DNA from: Streptomyces actuosus
Lineage (GTDB): Bacteria; Actinomycetota; Actinomycetes; Streptomycetales; Streptomycetaceae
Length of the DNA stretch: 64,000 nt
Direction of reading: 5' to 3'
Assembly: GCF_016921115.1 (NCBI RefSeq)
Contig: NZ_JAFFZS010000013.1
Span: 62,001-126,000 of the forward strand
A model generated the notes under the pieces. It made no database searches. It saw only the letters and a program-made list of their open reading frames with translations, and was not told where the DNA came from. This document shows, one piece after another, positions 50,430 to 59,655 of the stretch. The position numbers were made by a program, and so were the translations under genes. Numbering within the stretch: the stretch's first letter is position 1; each line of letters opens with the position of its first letter.

Positions 50430-51143
50430 TCAGTCGGCGTGGAACCGGGCCGGGGCACTGGTCGGATTGCCGCCGGAGGGCAGCGCCTGGTCCGGGCAGC
50501 CGGAGAGGACCTTCTTCATCGCGGCCTTCTCGGCGGCGGTGACCCAGAGCTCGTACTTCTTCTTCACCGCGACCTGCGCGGCCACGTACGCGCACCGGTA
50601 GGCCTTGTTGGGCGGCAGCCAGGTCGCCGTGTCGCCGTCGCCCTTGGCGCGGTTGGTGCCCGCGTCGACGGCGAGGAGGTTGAGCGGGTCGTTGGCGAGG
50701 GCGATGCGCTTGGCGGCGTCCCAGTACTTGGCGCCCTTCTGCCAGGCGTCGGACAGGGCGACGACGTGGTCGATGTCGACCTGGCTGCGGCCACGCCGGT
50801 AGGTGACCTCCTTGCCGGAATAGGGGTCCTGTGCGAGGACACCGTAGGAGACCTTGCAGTCGCCGCCGGTGAACCGCACGTCCTTCAGGTCCCGTTTGAG
50901 AATGTCGTCACGGGTGTCGCAGCCGTTGGAGTCGGTGTCGGCCCAGGCGGTGCCGAACCTGCCCCGGTCGTATCCGGTCTTCGGTGCACGCCCCTTGACG
51001 GTGAGCGAGTCGGCGGCGGCGAGCGCCGTTCCCCCGCCGGTCGTCGGCCCGGAACCGCCCGACCCGGTGGTCTGCTGCTTGCAGCCGACCGCGGCCAGTA
51101 TCAGTACGGCGGCCAGCGCAGCCCCGCCCCTCAGACGCCTCAC
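50430..51143 (-). CDS. HNH/DUF1524-type nuclease-like lipoprotein
   Basis: The 237-residue protein has a lipobox (LILAAVGC) after a basic, hydrophobic N-terminus. A compact domain follows with DIDHVVALSDAWQKGA (HNH first His), NDPLNLLAVDAGTNRAKGD (Asn/His region) and ATWLPPN. This is the pattern of secreted DUF1524/HNH nuclease-like proteins of actinobacteria. It may degrade extracellular nucleic acid. GTG at 51143 with GGAGGG six bases upstream. Confidence 0.88.
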   Translation of the reverse strand: MRRLRGGAALAAVLILAAVGCKQQTTGSGGSGPTTGGGTALAAADSLTVKGRAPKTGYDRGRFGTAWADTDSNGCDTRDDILKRDLKDVRFTGGDCKVSYGVLAQDPYSGKEVTYRRGRSQVDIDHVVALSDAWQKGAKYWDAAKRIALANDPLNLLAVDAGTNRAKGDGDTATWLPPNKAYRCAYVAAQVAVKKKYELWVTAAEKAAMKKVLSGCPDQALPSGGNPTSAPARFHAD

Positions 51144-51292
51144 GGTGCGCCCTCCCCTTGCTCGACCGGCTCCGCCCCGCTCGGGCGAGTCTTCCCTCGC
51201 GCCGAACCGTACACACCGTAGCCGCTCGCCGATCCAGACCATTCCCCGTCCACCTGGGCGTTCACCCCAAGTCGGGCGGATCGTCGGGGGTG
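51144..51292. promoter_or_regulatory. HNH lipoprotein promoter region
   Basis: The 150-bp region upstream of the lipoprotein gene has no clear palindrome. The next plus-strand frame begins at its right end. Confidence 0.3.
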
Positions 51293-51733
51293 ATGAGTCG
51301 CCTGCGGAAGGAGTGCTGCAGGGGCATCCTCGACAGGTTCGGACACCAGGCACAGGACAAGGGCCACGAGGTGTCCGGCGCCGCGGAGAGGGAGGTCGAC
51401 GAGGGGACGGGCGGGACGTACGGGGTCCGGGTCGACACCGGCCGGCAGTGGGCCGAGGAGGTGCCGGGCGAGGACCGCGATCGGCCCGCACAACCGGTGG
51501 AACGCCCGAACTCACGGAGGAACACCAGGCGCAGAGCGACGAGACCACGCATCACCTGGACGCAGAAGCCGCCCGCCGCAGCACATCTGCCGCGGGCGAT
51601 CCCCGTGCCGCGGGCGACGCGCCCTTCCCGCCCGGGCGGAGGCGGCACGGCGATCGCCGTGCCGGGTGCCCCGGCGCGACTTCCGGCGTACCGCTCCGGC
51701 GCGTTCGGGCGGCCGTCGGGGCGGCAGCCGTGA
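51293..51733 (+). pseudogene. Possible remnant of a small MT0933-like (antitoxin-family) protein
   Basis: The first 50 codons after ATG 51293 read with the pattern of MT0933/Rv0909-like proteins (a short stretch EVDEGTGGTYGVRVDTGRQ resembles their AVDERTGGKYxxQVDxG core). After that the frame continues through sequence with no protein character to 51733. Normal members are about 60-80 residues. No ribosome binding site is convincing, and no toxin gene is beside it. This is weak evidence; it may be non-coding. Confidence 0.3.
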
Positions 51734-51818
51734 ACCCGGCGCCGTCCCCTGCCGCGGCGGGCCCAGGCTGCCGCCGCAGGCCACGGCTGACGGCGCGAGA
51801 CACGGCTGCCGGCGTGGG

Positions 51819-54800
51819 CTACGACCCCAGCACCGACGCCAGGAACTCCCCCACCCAGCCGAGCAGTTCGCGCCCGACCAGCGGCTTGCCGCCCACTTTG
51901 GCGGTCTTCGGGCGGGGAACCAGGACCTGGTGCGCGGTCGGCTTGATGACGCTGCCGGGGTAGAGGCGCTTGAGCCGGAGCTCCTGCGACTCGCGCAGTT
52001 CCACCGGCGCGAAACGGATGTTGGCGCCCTGCAGCACGACCTCGGCGACACCGCATGCTCGCGCGAGCATGCGCAGGCCCGCCACCAGCAGGAGGTTCTC
52101 CACCGGCTCGGGCAACTTGCCGTAGCGGTCGGCGAGTTCTTCGCGGACGGCCTTGACGTCCTCCTCGGTGGTGGCGGAGGCGATGGCCCGGTAGGCCTGC
52201 AGGCGCAGTCGCTCACCCGGGGCGTAGTCGTGCGGGACGTGCGCGTCGACCGGCAGCTCGATCTTGACCTCGAGCAGTTCCTCCGCCTCCGCTCCGGGCT
52301 CGCCCGCCTCCAGCTGACGCCGGTAGTCGGCGACGGCCTCGCCGACCATGCGGACGTACAGGTCGAAGCCGACGCCCGCGATGTGGCCGGACTGCTCGCC
52401 ACCGAGCAGGTTGCCGGCACCGCGGATCTCCAGGTCCTTCATCGCGACGTACATGCCGGCGCCCATCTCGGTGTGCTGTGCGATGGTCGCCAGGCGCTCG
52501 TGCGCGGTCTCCGTCAGCGGCTTCTCCGGCGGGTACAGGAAGTAGGCGTACCCGCGCTCGCGCCCCCGGCCCACGCGGCCGCGCAGCTGATGCAGCTGGG
52601 ACAGGCCGAAGGTGTCGCCGCGTTCCACGATCAGCGTGTTGGCGTTGGAGATGTCGATGCCGGACTCGACGATCGTCGTCGACACCAGCACGTCGAACTT
52701 CTTCTCCCAGAAGTCGACGACGACCTGCTCCAGAGCCGACTCCGACATCTGCCCGTGCGCGGTGGCGATCCGCGCCTCGGGGACGATCGCCCGCAGGCGG
52801 GCGGCGGCGCGGTCGATCGACTCGACCCGGTTGTGGATGTAGAAGACCTGGCCCTCGCGCAGCAGCTCACGACGGATGGCGGCGCCGATCTGCTTCTCCT
52901 CGTACGCCCCGACGAAGGTCAGCACGGGGTGCCGCTCCTCCGGCGGCGTGGTGATCGTCGACATCTCGCGGATGCCGGTCACGGCCATCTCCAGGGTGCG
53001 CGGGATGGGCGTGGCCGACATGGTGAGCACGTCGACGTTGGCACGCAGCTTCTTCAGCTGCTCCTTGTGCTCGACGCCGAAGCGCTGCTCCTCGTCGACG
53101 ATGACCAGGCCCAGGTCCTTGAACTTCGTCTCCGACGAGAACAGCCGGTGGGTGCCGATGACGACGTCGACGGAGCCCTCGCGCAGGCCCTCCAGGACCG
53201 CCTTGGCCTCGGTGTCGGTCTGGAACCGGGACAGCGCCTTGACGGTGACCGGGAACTGGGCGTACCGCTCGCCGAACGTCCCGAAGTGCTGCTGCACCAG
53301 CAGCGTCGTCGGCACCAGCACCGCGACCTGCTTGCCGTCCTGGACGGCCTTGAACGCGGCGCGCACCGCGATCTCCGTCTTGCCGTACCCGACGTCGCCG
53401 CAGACGAGGCGGTCCATGGGGACCGTCTTCTCCATGTCCTCCTTGACCTCGGCGATGGTGGTGAGCTGGTCGGGCGTCTCCGCATAGGGGAAGGCATCCT
53501 CCAGCTCCCGCTGCCACGGCGTGTCGGAGGCGAAGGCATGTCCGGGCGCGGCCATGCGCGCGCTGTACAGCTTGATGAGGTCGGCGGCGATCTCCTTGAC
53601 GGCCTTCTTCGCGCGCGCCTTGGTCTTCGTCCAGTCCGCACCGCCCAGCCGGTGCAGCGTGGGCGCCTCGCCGCCGACGTACTTGGTGATCTGCTCCAGT
53701 TGGTCGGTGGGGATGTAGAGGCGGTCGCCGGGCTGGCCGCGCTTGGCGGGCGCGTACTCCACGACCAGGTACTCGCGGGTGGCGCCCTGGACGGTGCGCT
53801 GCACCATCTCGATGTAGCGGCCGACACCGTGCTGCTCGTGCACGATGTAGTCGCCCGCCTCCAGGGTCAGCGGGTCGATGCTCTTGCGGCGCCGCGCGGG
53901 CATGCGGGCACCGTCGCGGCCGGCCGCCTTCTGCCCCGACAGGTCGGTCTCGGTGAGGACGGCGATCCTGAGCTGCGGATCGACGAAGCCGTAGTCGATC
54001 GATCCGCACGCCACGTGCACCACCGACGGCGACAGGTCGGCGAGGTCGGTGTCCAGGCGGGCGGCGACGCCCTCGCCGCCGAGCACCTCGACGGTCCGGG
54101 TGGCGGGGCCGTGCCCCTCGGTCACGAACACGGTGCGCCAGCCGTCGGCGAGCCAGCCCTTGGTGTCGGCCAGGGCCCGCGCGGTGTCGCCGCGGTAGGT
54201 CTCGGGGGCGTGCATGCCGAGCTTGAGGGTGTCGGCCTCCTCCAGCACGTCGGCCGCGAACGGCGACACCGACCACCACATCATGTCCAGCTCGCGCGCC
54301 CGGTCGCGGACGTCGGCGATGGACCACAGGGAGGCGGCGCCGACGTCGATGGGAGCCTCACCGCCGCCCGCGGTGGCCGCCCATGAGGCCTGCAGGAACT
54401 CCTGCGAGGTCGCCACCAGGTCCGCAGCCCGCGTGCGGACCCGCTCCGGATCGCAGACGAGGGCCATGGCGCCCTCGGGCAGGACGTCGAGCAGCAGTTC
54501 CATGTCGTCGACGAGGACCGGGGCGAGGGACTCCATGCCCTCCACGGCGATCCCCTCGGCGATCTTGCCGAGCAGCTCGCCGAGTTCGGGGTGCTGCTCG
54601 GCCAGAGCCCGCGCGCGGGCGCGCACGTCGTCGGTGAGCAGCAGCTCACGGCAGGGCGGGGCCCACAGCCCGTGCTCGGCGATCTCCAAGGAGCGCTGGT
54701 CGGCGACCTTGAAGTAGCGGATCTCCTCGACGTCGTCGCCCCAGAACTCGACGCGCAGGGGGTGTTCCTCGGTGGGCGGGAACACGTCGAGGATGCCGCC

Positions 54801-55358
54801 GCGCACGGCGAACTCGCCGCGTTTCTCCACCAGCTCCACGCGTGCGTACGCCGCGGCGGCGAGGGCCTGCACGATGTCGTTCAGGTCGGCGCTCTGCCCC
54901 GTCCTCAGCGACACCGGCTCCAGCTCGCCCAGGCCCTTGACCTGTGGTTGGAGCACAGAGCGAACGGGGGCGACGACGACGGAGACCGGGCCCGTCTCGG
55001 GGTCGTCCGGGCGCGGGTGGGTCAGGCGCCGCAGGACGGCGAGGCGACGGCCCACGGTGTCACTGCGGGGGCTGAGCCGCTCGTGCGGCAGCGTCTCCCA
55101 CGACGGGTACTCCACCACCCCTTCCGGCGGCAGCAGGGAGCGCAGCGCCGCGGCGAGGTCCTCCGCCTCACGGCCCGTGGCCGTCACCGCCAGCACGGTC
55201 CGGCCGGTCTCGCGGGCCAGCGCGGCGATCGCGAACGGCCGGGCAGCCGGCGGGCCGACCACGTCGACGTGCATGCGGTTGCCGTCTGCGGCCGCCGTGA
55301 TCGCTTCCGCGAGGGCGGTGTCCTTGACGACGGCGTCGAGCAGACCGTGCAGGCTCAT
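51819..55358 (-). CDS. mfd: Transcription-repair coupling factor Mfd
   Basis: The 1179-residue ATPase removes stalled RNA polymerase and recruits UvrA. The N-terminal UvrB-like domains include YPSWETLPHERLSP and GGILDVFPP. The RNA polymerase interaction domain is around residue 500 (DYIVHEQHGVGRYIEM). The RecG-like translocase has Walker A GDVGYGKTEIA and DEEQRFG, with SATPIPRTL and GRVGRG motifs. The C-terminal UvrA-binding region ends with VGEFLASVLGS. Length matches the family. ATG at 55358; upstream is a GC-rich repetitive gap. Confidence 0.97.
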   Translation of the reverse strand: MSLHGLLDAVVKDTALAEAITAAADGNRMHVDVVGPPAARPFAIAALARETGRTVLAVTATGREAEDLAAALRSLLPPEGVVEYPSWETLPHERLSPRSDTVGRRLAVLRRLTHPRPDDPETGPVSVVVAPVRSVLQPQVKGLGELEPVSLRTGQSADLNDIVQALAAAAYARVELVEKRGEFAVRGGILDVFPPTEEHPLRVEFWGDDVEEIRYFKVADQRSLEIAEHGLWAPPCRELLLTDDVRARARALAEQHPELGELLGKIAEGIAVEGMESLAPVLVDDMELLLDVLPEGAMALVCDPERVRTRAADLVATSQEFLQASWAATAGGGEAPIDVGAASLWSIADVRDRARELDMMWWSVSPFAADVLEEADTLKLGMHAPETYRGDTARALADTKGWLADGWRTVFVTEGHGPATRTVEVLGGEGVAARLDTDLADLSPSVVHVACGSIDYGFVDPQLRIAVLTETDLSGQKAAGRDGARMPARRRKSIDPLTLEAGDYIVHEQHGVGRYIEMVQRTVQGATREYLVVEYAPAKRGQPGDRLYIPTDQLEQITKYVGGEAPTLHRLGGADWTKTKARAKKAVKEIAADLIKLYSARMAAPGHAFASDTPWQRELEDAFPYAETPDQLTTIAEVKEDMEKTVPMDRLVCGDVGYGKTEIAVRAAFKAVQDGKQVAVLVPTTLLVQQHFGTFGERYAQFPVTVKALSRFQTDTEAKAVLEGLREGSVDVVIGTHRLFSSETKFKDLGLVIVDEEQRFGVEHKEQLKKLRANVDVLTMSATPIPRTLEMAVTGIREMSTITTPPEERHPVLTFVGAYEEKQIGAAIRRELLREGQVFYIHNRVESIDRAAARLRAIVPEARIATAHGQMSESALEQVVVDFWEKKFDVLVSTTIVESGIDISNANTLIVERGDTFGLSQLHQLRGRVGRGRERGYAYFLYPPEKPLTETAHERLATIAQHTEMGAGMYVAMKDLEIRGAGNLLGGEQSGHIAGVGFDLYVRMVGEAVADYRRQLEAGEPGAEAEELLEVKIELPVDAHVPHDYAPGERLRLQAYRAIASATTEEDVKAVREELADRYGKLPEPVENLLLVAGLRMLARACGVAEVVLQGANIRFAPVELRESQELRLKRLYPGSVIKPTAHQVLVPRPKTAKVGGKPLVGRELLGWVGEFLASVLGS

Positions 55359-55798
55359 GGAAGGGCTTCCATCCGGGGTGGGCAACACGAAAGGCCCGAC
55401 GCGAGTCACGGGCCGGGGGTGTCCAGAGTACGACGGCGCGCGGGAGTGCGCCGAGCCTGTGGAAAACCCCGAGTCGTTCATACGTACGAATTTCTGCCAC
55501 GGGCGCCCCCGCTCGCGCTCTGCCCGGCAGGGCGCACACGCCCGGCAGGCACGGAGGCGACAGCCAGGCGCGGAGGCGCGCGCAAGACACAGACGCGCTC
55601 CCCCGGCGCGCACACGCCCCGCGGGCGCGGGAGGCGACGCCCGCCCGGCAGGTACGGGAGACGCCCGGCAGACACAAGAAGCGCCCCGGGCACGCACACG
55701 CCCGGCGCCGGGAAGTCCCTCCGGACTCCCGGCGCCGGGCGATACCCCCCGTGACCCCCGTGCACGGTGGTGGCATGTGCCGGCTGACGCGCCGGCCG
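55359..55798. terminator. mfd upstream gap with imperfect repeats and ABC-cassette terminator (55699-55741)
   Basis: A long hairpin of about 19-20 bp arms with one bulged base (55699-55741) lies 60 bp after the permease stop and is the likely terminator for ABC cassette 2. Imperfect units of about 30-35 bp (CACACGCCC, GGCAGGCACGGAGG and similar) repeat from about 55515 to 55698. Open frames there give only Pro/Gly/Arg-rich nonsense. Confidence 0.7.
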
Positions 55799-58378
55799 CT
55801 ACTCGGTGGCGATGGCGTTCAGCACGTTCATCCGGCCGGCCCGGAAGGCCGGGACCAGGGCGGCGAACAGGCCCACGAAGGCAGATCCGACGAACACGAC
55901 GACGATCGTCGACCACGGGATCTCCAGGACCGTCAACCCCTCCAGCGCGAGGAGCTTCTGCGCCGTCGCGCCCCAGCCCATGCCCAGCCCGAGACCGAGC
56001 AGGGCCCCGAAGAGGGCGATGACCACCGACTCCATGCGGATCATGCGGCGCAGCTGGCGGCGCGAGAGACCGATGGCCCGCATCAGCCCGATCTCACGGG
56101 TGCGCTCCACCACCGACAGGGCCAGCGTGTTCACCACACCCAGGATCGCGACGATGATCGCGAGTGCCAGCAGGCCGTAGATCATGTTCAGCAGCTGGCC
56201 TATCTGGTCCTTCAGCTCCTGCTTGTAGTCGGTCTGGTCGCGGACGGTGTACTGCGGGTAGTCGTGCAGCGCGGCCTTCAGCGCCGTGTACGCGGCGTCC
56301 TGCTGCCCGTCCTTCGCGGTGGCGAAGACCAGCTGGTCGAGGGGCATCCGGTCGGCGGGGACGTACGTGGCGAGCGTGTCGATCGACGTGTACATCGCAC
56401 CCTGGTCGATCACGACGTCGCTGCTGGTGATCGCGCGGACCGTCAGCTTCGCCGTGGACCCGTCCCGGAAGGCCACCGAGATCGTGGAGCCGAGGTGGAT
56501 GTCGTGGTCCTCGGCGAACTGCTCGTGGACGGACATGGAGTCCGGCCGGTAGGCGTCGGCGAGGTTCCCCGCGACCGTCTCCGTACGCAGGTCGGTCGCG
56601 TACGTCGGGTCGGCCGCGGTGATCGCCGTGTTCTTCAGTGTCTTGCCGTCCGGCGTGCTGAAGTCGGCCTTGGTCCACTTGTACTCGGTGACCCGCTCCA
56701 GCCCCGGTGCCGCCTTCATGGCCTGGACCGCCTGAGGTGTGATCAGCTGCCCGCTGTCGCTCTGGACGATGAAGTCCGTCCCGACGGTCTTGTCGAGCTG
56801 GTCGGTGGCGGAGGCGACCATGGAGGAGCCGACCACCGACAGGCAGGCGACCAGCGCCAGGCCGATCATCAGGGCGGCACCCGTGGCACCGGTGCGGCGC
56901 GGATTGCGCAGGGCGTTCCGCTCGGCCATCCGGCCGACCGGGCCGAAGACACGCAGCAGCACGGCACCCAGGACGCGCACCACTCCGCCCGCCAGCAGCG
57001 GCCCGACGACGACGAAGCCGATCAGGGTCAGCACCACGCCCAGACCCAGCCACAGCGCGCCCCGCTTGGCATCGTCCGCAGTGGCCGCGAGGTACAGGCC
57101 GCAGGCGCCGGCACCCGTGAGGACCACGCCCACCACGCCCCGCAGCCGGCTCGCCCTGGCGTCGGCCGGGGCGCTCGCGTCACGCAGTGCCGCCATCGGG
57201 GAGACCCGGCCGGCACGCCGGGCGGGCAGGTAGGCGGCCAGGACGGTCACGACGACACCGAGCAGCAGGCCGACGACGGGCGTCGTCCACGCCACCGTCA
57301 GGTCGTCGGTCGACAGATGCATGTCCATCAGGCCCATGAGCTTCATCAGGCCGATGGCGAGGCCGACGCCCGCGGCCACGCCGAGCACGGAACCGAACAC
57401 GCCGAGCAGGAGCGCCTCGGCGAGCACCGACCGGTTGACCTGCCGGCGGGAGGAGCCGATGGCCCGCATCAGGCCGATCTCCCGGGTGCGCTGGGCGACC
57501 AGCATCGAGAAGGTGTTGATGATCAGGAAGATGCCGACGAGGAAGGCGATCCCGGCGAAGCCGAGCATCGCGTACTTCATGACGTCCAGGAAGCTCTTGA
57601 CGTCCTGCTGATTGGCGTCGGCGGTCTCCTTGGCCGTCTGCACCTTGTAGTCGCCGCCGATCCTCGCGACGACGTTCTTCTTGAGCTGCTCGTGGGTGAC
57701 GCCCTGCGCCGCGGTGACGTTGACGTTGGTGTACACCCCGGTCTGCCCGACGAGCGCCTCCTGGGCGGTCTTCGTGTCCAGGTAGAAGATCGCCGCGCCG
57801 GGGTTGGTGACCTGGAAGGTGGCGATGCCGGAGATCCTCGCGGTGTGCGTGCCGACCGCGCTGATCACTCCGATCTCGTCACCGAGCTTCAGGTGGTGCT
57901 TGTCGGCGGTGTCCGCGTCCACCATGACCTGGTCCGGCCCCTCGGGTGCGGCACCGGAGGTGATCTTCATGGTGCGGGCGTCGTTGCCGTTCCAGTTGCC
58001 GACGATGGTCGGGGCGCCCGACGAGGGCGAGAGGCTGTCCTTGTCGGCGTCGACGACGGTCACCGAGGTGGAGAACACCGTGCCCTCGGCCGACTGCACG
58101 CCCGCGGCCTTGCGGACCTCGCCGAGCACCGAAGCCGGCATCACCGGCGGCTTGCCGTTGCCGGACGTCGTCTCGCCGGTGTCCGAGGCGCCCTGGGCAC
58201 TCACCGTCACATCGGAGGTCGTGGCCGCGAAGAGCTTGTCGAAGGTGGTGTTCATCGTGTCGGTGAACACGAGCGTGCCGCACACGAACGCCACCGACAG
58301 CAGGACCGCCACGGCCGACAGGGCCATGCGCCCCTTGTGCGCGAAGAAGTTGCGCATCGAGGTCTTCAGGACGGTCAT
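55799..58378 (-). CDS. FtsX/MacB-type ABC permease (cassette 2)
   Basis: The 859-residue permease has the same architecture as the 24964-27495 protein. It has an N-terminal helix (LSAVAVLLSVAFVCGTLVFTD), a periplasmic-type domain, FtsX-like core FAGIAFLVGIFLIINTFSMLVAQRTREIGLMRAIGSS, a second soluble domain and a C-terminal FtsX core with ALSVVERTREIGLMRAIGL. ATG at 58378 overlaps the ATPase stop by 4 bp. Like its paralogue, it probably exports an unknown compound. The two permeases share these signatures. Confidence 0.93.
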   Translation of the reverse strand: MTVLKTSMRNFFAHKGRMALSAVAVLLSVAFVCGTLVFTDTMNTTFDKLFAATTSDVTVSAQGASDTGETTSGNGKPPVMPASVLGEVRKAAGVQSAEGTVFSTSVTVVDADKDSLSPSSGAPTIVGNWNGNDARTMKITSGAAPEGPDQVMVDADTADKHHLKLGDEIGVISAVGTHTARISGIATFQVTNPGAAIFYLDTKTAQEALVGQTGVYTNVNVTAAQGVTHEQLKKNVVARIGGDYKVQTAKETADANQQDVKSFLDVMKYAMLGFAGIAFLVGIFLIINTFSMLVAQRTREIGLMRAIGSSRRQVNRSVLAEALLLGVFGSVLGVAAGVGLAIGLMKLMGLMDMHLSTDDLTVAWTTPVVGLLLGVVVTVLAAYLPARRAGRVSPMAALRDASAPADARASRLRGVVGVVLTGAGACGLYLAATADDAKRGALWLGLGVVLTLIGFVVVGPLLAGGVVRVLGAVLLRVFGPVGRMAERNALRNPRRTGATGAALMIGLALVACLSVVGSSMVASATDQLDKTVGTDFIVQSDSGQLITPQAVQAMKAAPGLERVTEYKWTKADFSTPDGKTLKNTAITAADPTYATDLRTETVAGNLADAYRPDSMSVHEQFAEDHDIHLGSTISVAFRDGSTAKLTVRAITSSDVVIDQGAMYTSIDTLATYVPADRMPLDQLVFATAKDGQQDAAYTALKAALHDYPQYTVRDQTDYKQELKDQIGQLLNMIYGLLALAIIVAILGVVNTLALSVVERTREIGLMRAIGLSRRQLRRMIRMESVVIALFGALLGLGLGMGWGATAQKLLALEGLTVLEIPWSTIVVVFVGSAFVGLFAALVPAFRAGRMNVLNAIATE

Positions 58379-59163
58379 GACGTGCGCCCCCGGGCGTCGA
58401 AGTCCTTCATGCGGTCCAGGACCTGGTCGGCGGTCGGCTGGTGCATCTCGTCGACGATCCGGCCGTCGGCGAGGTACAGCACGCGGTCGGCGTAGGACGC
58501 GGCCACCGGGTCGTGCGTGACCATCACGATCGTCTGACCGAGGTCGTCCACGGAGCGGCGCAGGAAGCCGAGCACCTCCGCGCCCGCCCGGGAGTCCAGG
58601 TTGCCCGTCGGCTCGTCACCGAAGATGATCTCCGGTCGGGCCGCCAGGGCGCGGGCGACGGCGACGCGCTGCTGCTGACCGCCCGACAGCTGCGCCGGCC
58701 GGTGCTTGAGGCGGCCGGCCAGTCCGACGGTCTCGACGACACGTTCCAGCCACTCCCGGTCCGGCTTGCGGCCGGCTATGTCCATCGGCAGCGTGATGTT
58801 CTCCAGCGCGTTCAGCGTGGGCAGCAGGTTGAACGCCTGGAAGATGAAGCCGATCCGGTCCCGCCGAAGCTGCGTGAGCTTCTTGTCCTTCAGGCCGGTG
58901 ATCTCGGTCTCGTCGATGTGGATCTGCCCGCTGGTGACGGTGTCGAGGCCGGCGAGGCAGTGCATCAGCGTGGACTTGCCGGACCCCGAGGGCCCCATGA
59001 TCGCGGTGAAGCGGCCGCGGGAGATGTCCACGTCGACGTGGTCGAGGGCGACGACGCGGGTCTCCCCGGCCCCGTACGCCTTGACGACCTGCCGCGCCCG
59101 CGCGGCAACGGCCGTACGCCCTCCAGTGCCCCCGTGCCTGGGAATGGTCACAGCCGATGTCAC
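58375..59163 (-). CDS. MacB/LolD-type ABC transporter ATPase (cassette 2)
   Basis: The 262-residue ATPase has Walker A GPSGSGKST, FQAFNLLPT, LSGGQQQRVAVARALA, IIFGDEPTGNLDS and VTHDP. It is strongly similar to the 24191-24964 ATPase, including LPMDIAGR(K/R)PD and SYADRVLYLADGRIVDEM. GTG at 59163 with AGGAG eight bases upstream. It forms an operon with the permease, reading left; the upstream gap to the DHA2 gene may hold a divergent promoter. Confidence 0.95.
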   Translation of the reverse strand: MTSAVTIPRHGGTGGRTAVAARARQVVKAYGAGETRVVALDHVDVDISRGRFTAIMGPSGSGKSTLMHCLAGLDTVTSGQIHIDETEITGLKDKKLTQLRRDRIGFIFQAFNLLPTLNALENITLPMDIAGRKPDREWLERVVETVGLAGRLKHRPAQLSGGQQQRVAVARALAARPEIIFGDEPTGNLDSRAGAEVLGFLRRSVDDLGQTIVMVTHDPVAASYADRVLYLADGRIVDEMHQPTADQVLDRMKDFDARGRTS

Positions 59164-59655
59164 GGTAAGTCTCCTATGTCGGTCAGCAGATGAGAGTGCT
59201 GAGCGGTCGGTGGTTGTCGGTGGTGCGTTCGCCGGCTCTTGCTCCGTGATCGGATCGAGAGGCCGATCCGGTTCACGACACCGACGAGTCTTCCGTCCCG
59301 GACGGTCCGGCGCGCTGGGGCGCGGCCCCGTCCTGCCCGGGGGGATATCCCCACCCCTCCCCTCCGGTGGACCGCCCCCCAGCGGCGTATAGCCAGGTTA
59401 AGGACAGCCTGTGCCCCGTCTCGTCCTCCGCCGGTACGACCTGCCCCCGACCCTTGGTGCGGAGATCCCCCTAGGGGCCGTCCCCCGCGGGGTGGAGACG
59501 GTCTCGGGGTCCGGCTCCGCCCTCCGGCGCAGTCGGACTCCACCTCCCGCTGCCCCGGCCCTGATGGGAAGCTGTCCGGCGGCAGATGCTTGCAGGGGGC
59601 ACGGGACGCACGGCGCACCGTCGGCTCCCGGGGCACGGTGATCGGAGGGGATCCG
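59164..59655. promoter_or_regulatory. Divergent promoter region of ABC cassette 2 and the DHA2 exporter
   Basis: The 492-bp gap between two transporter operons has no supported gene and no conspicuous palindrome that I can identify with confidence. Confidence 0.35.
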
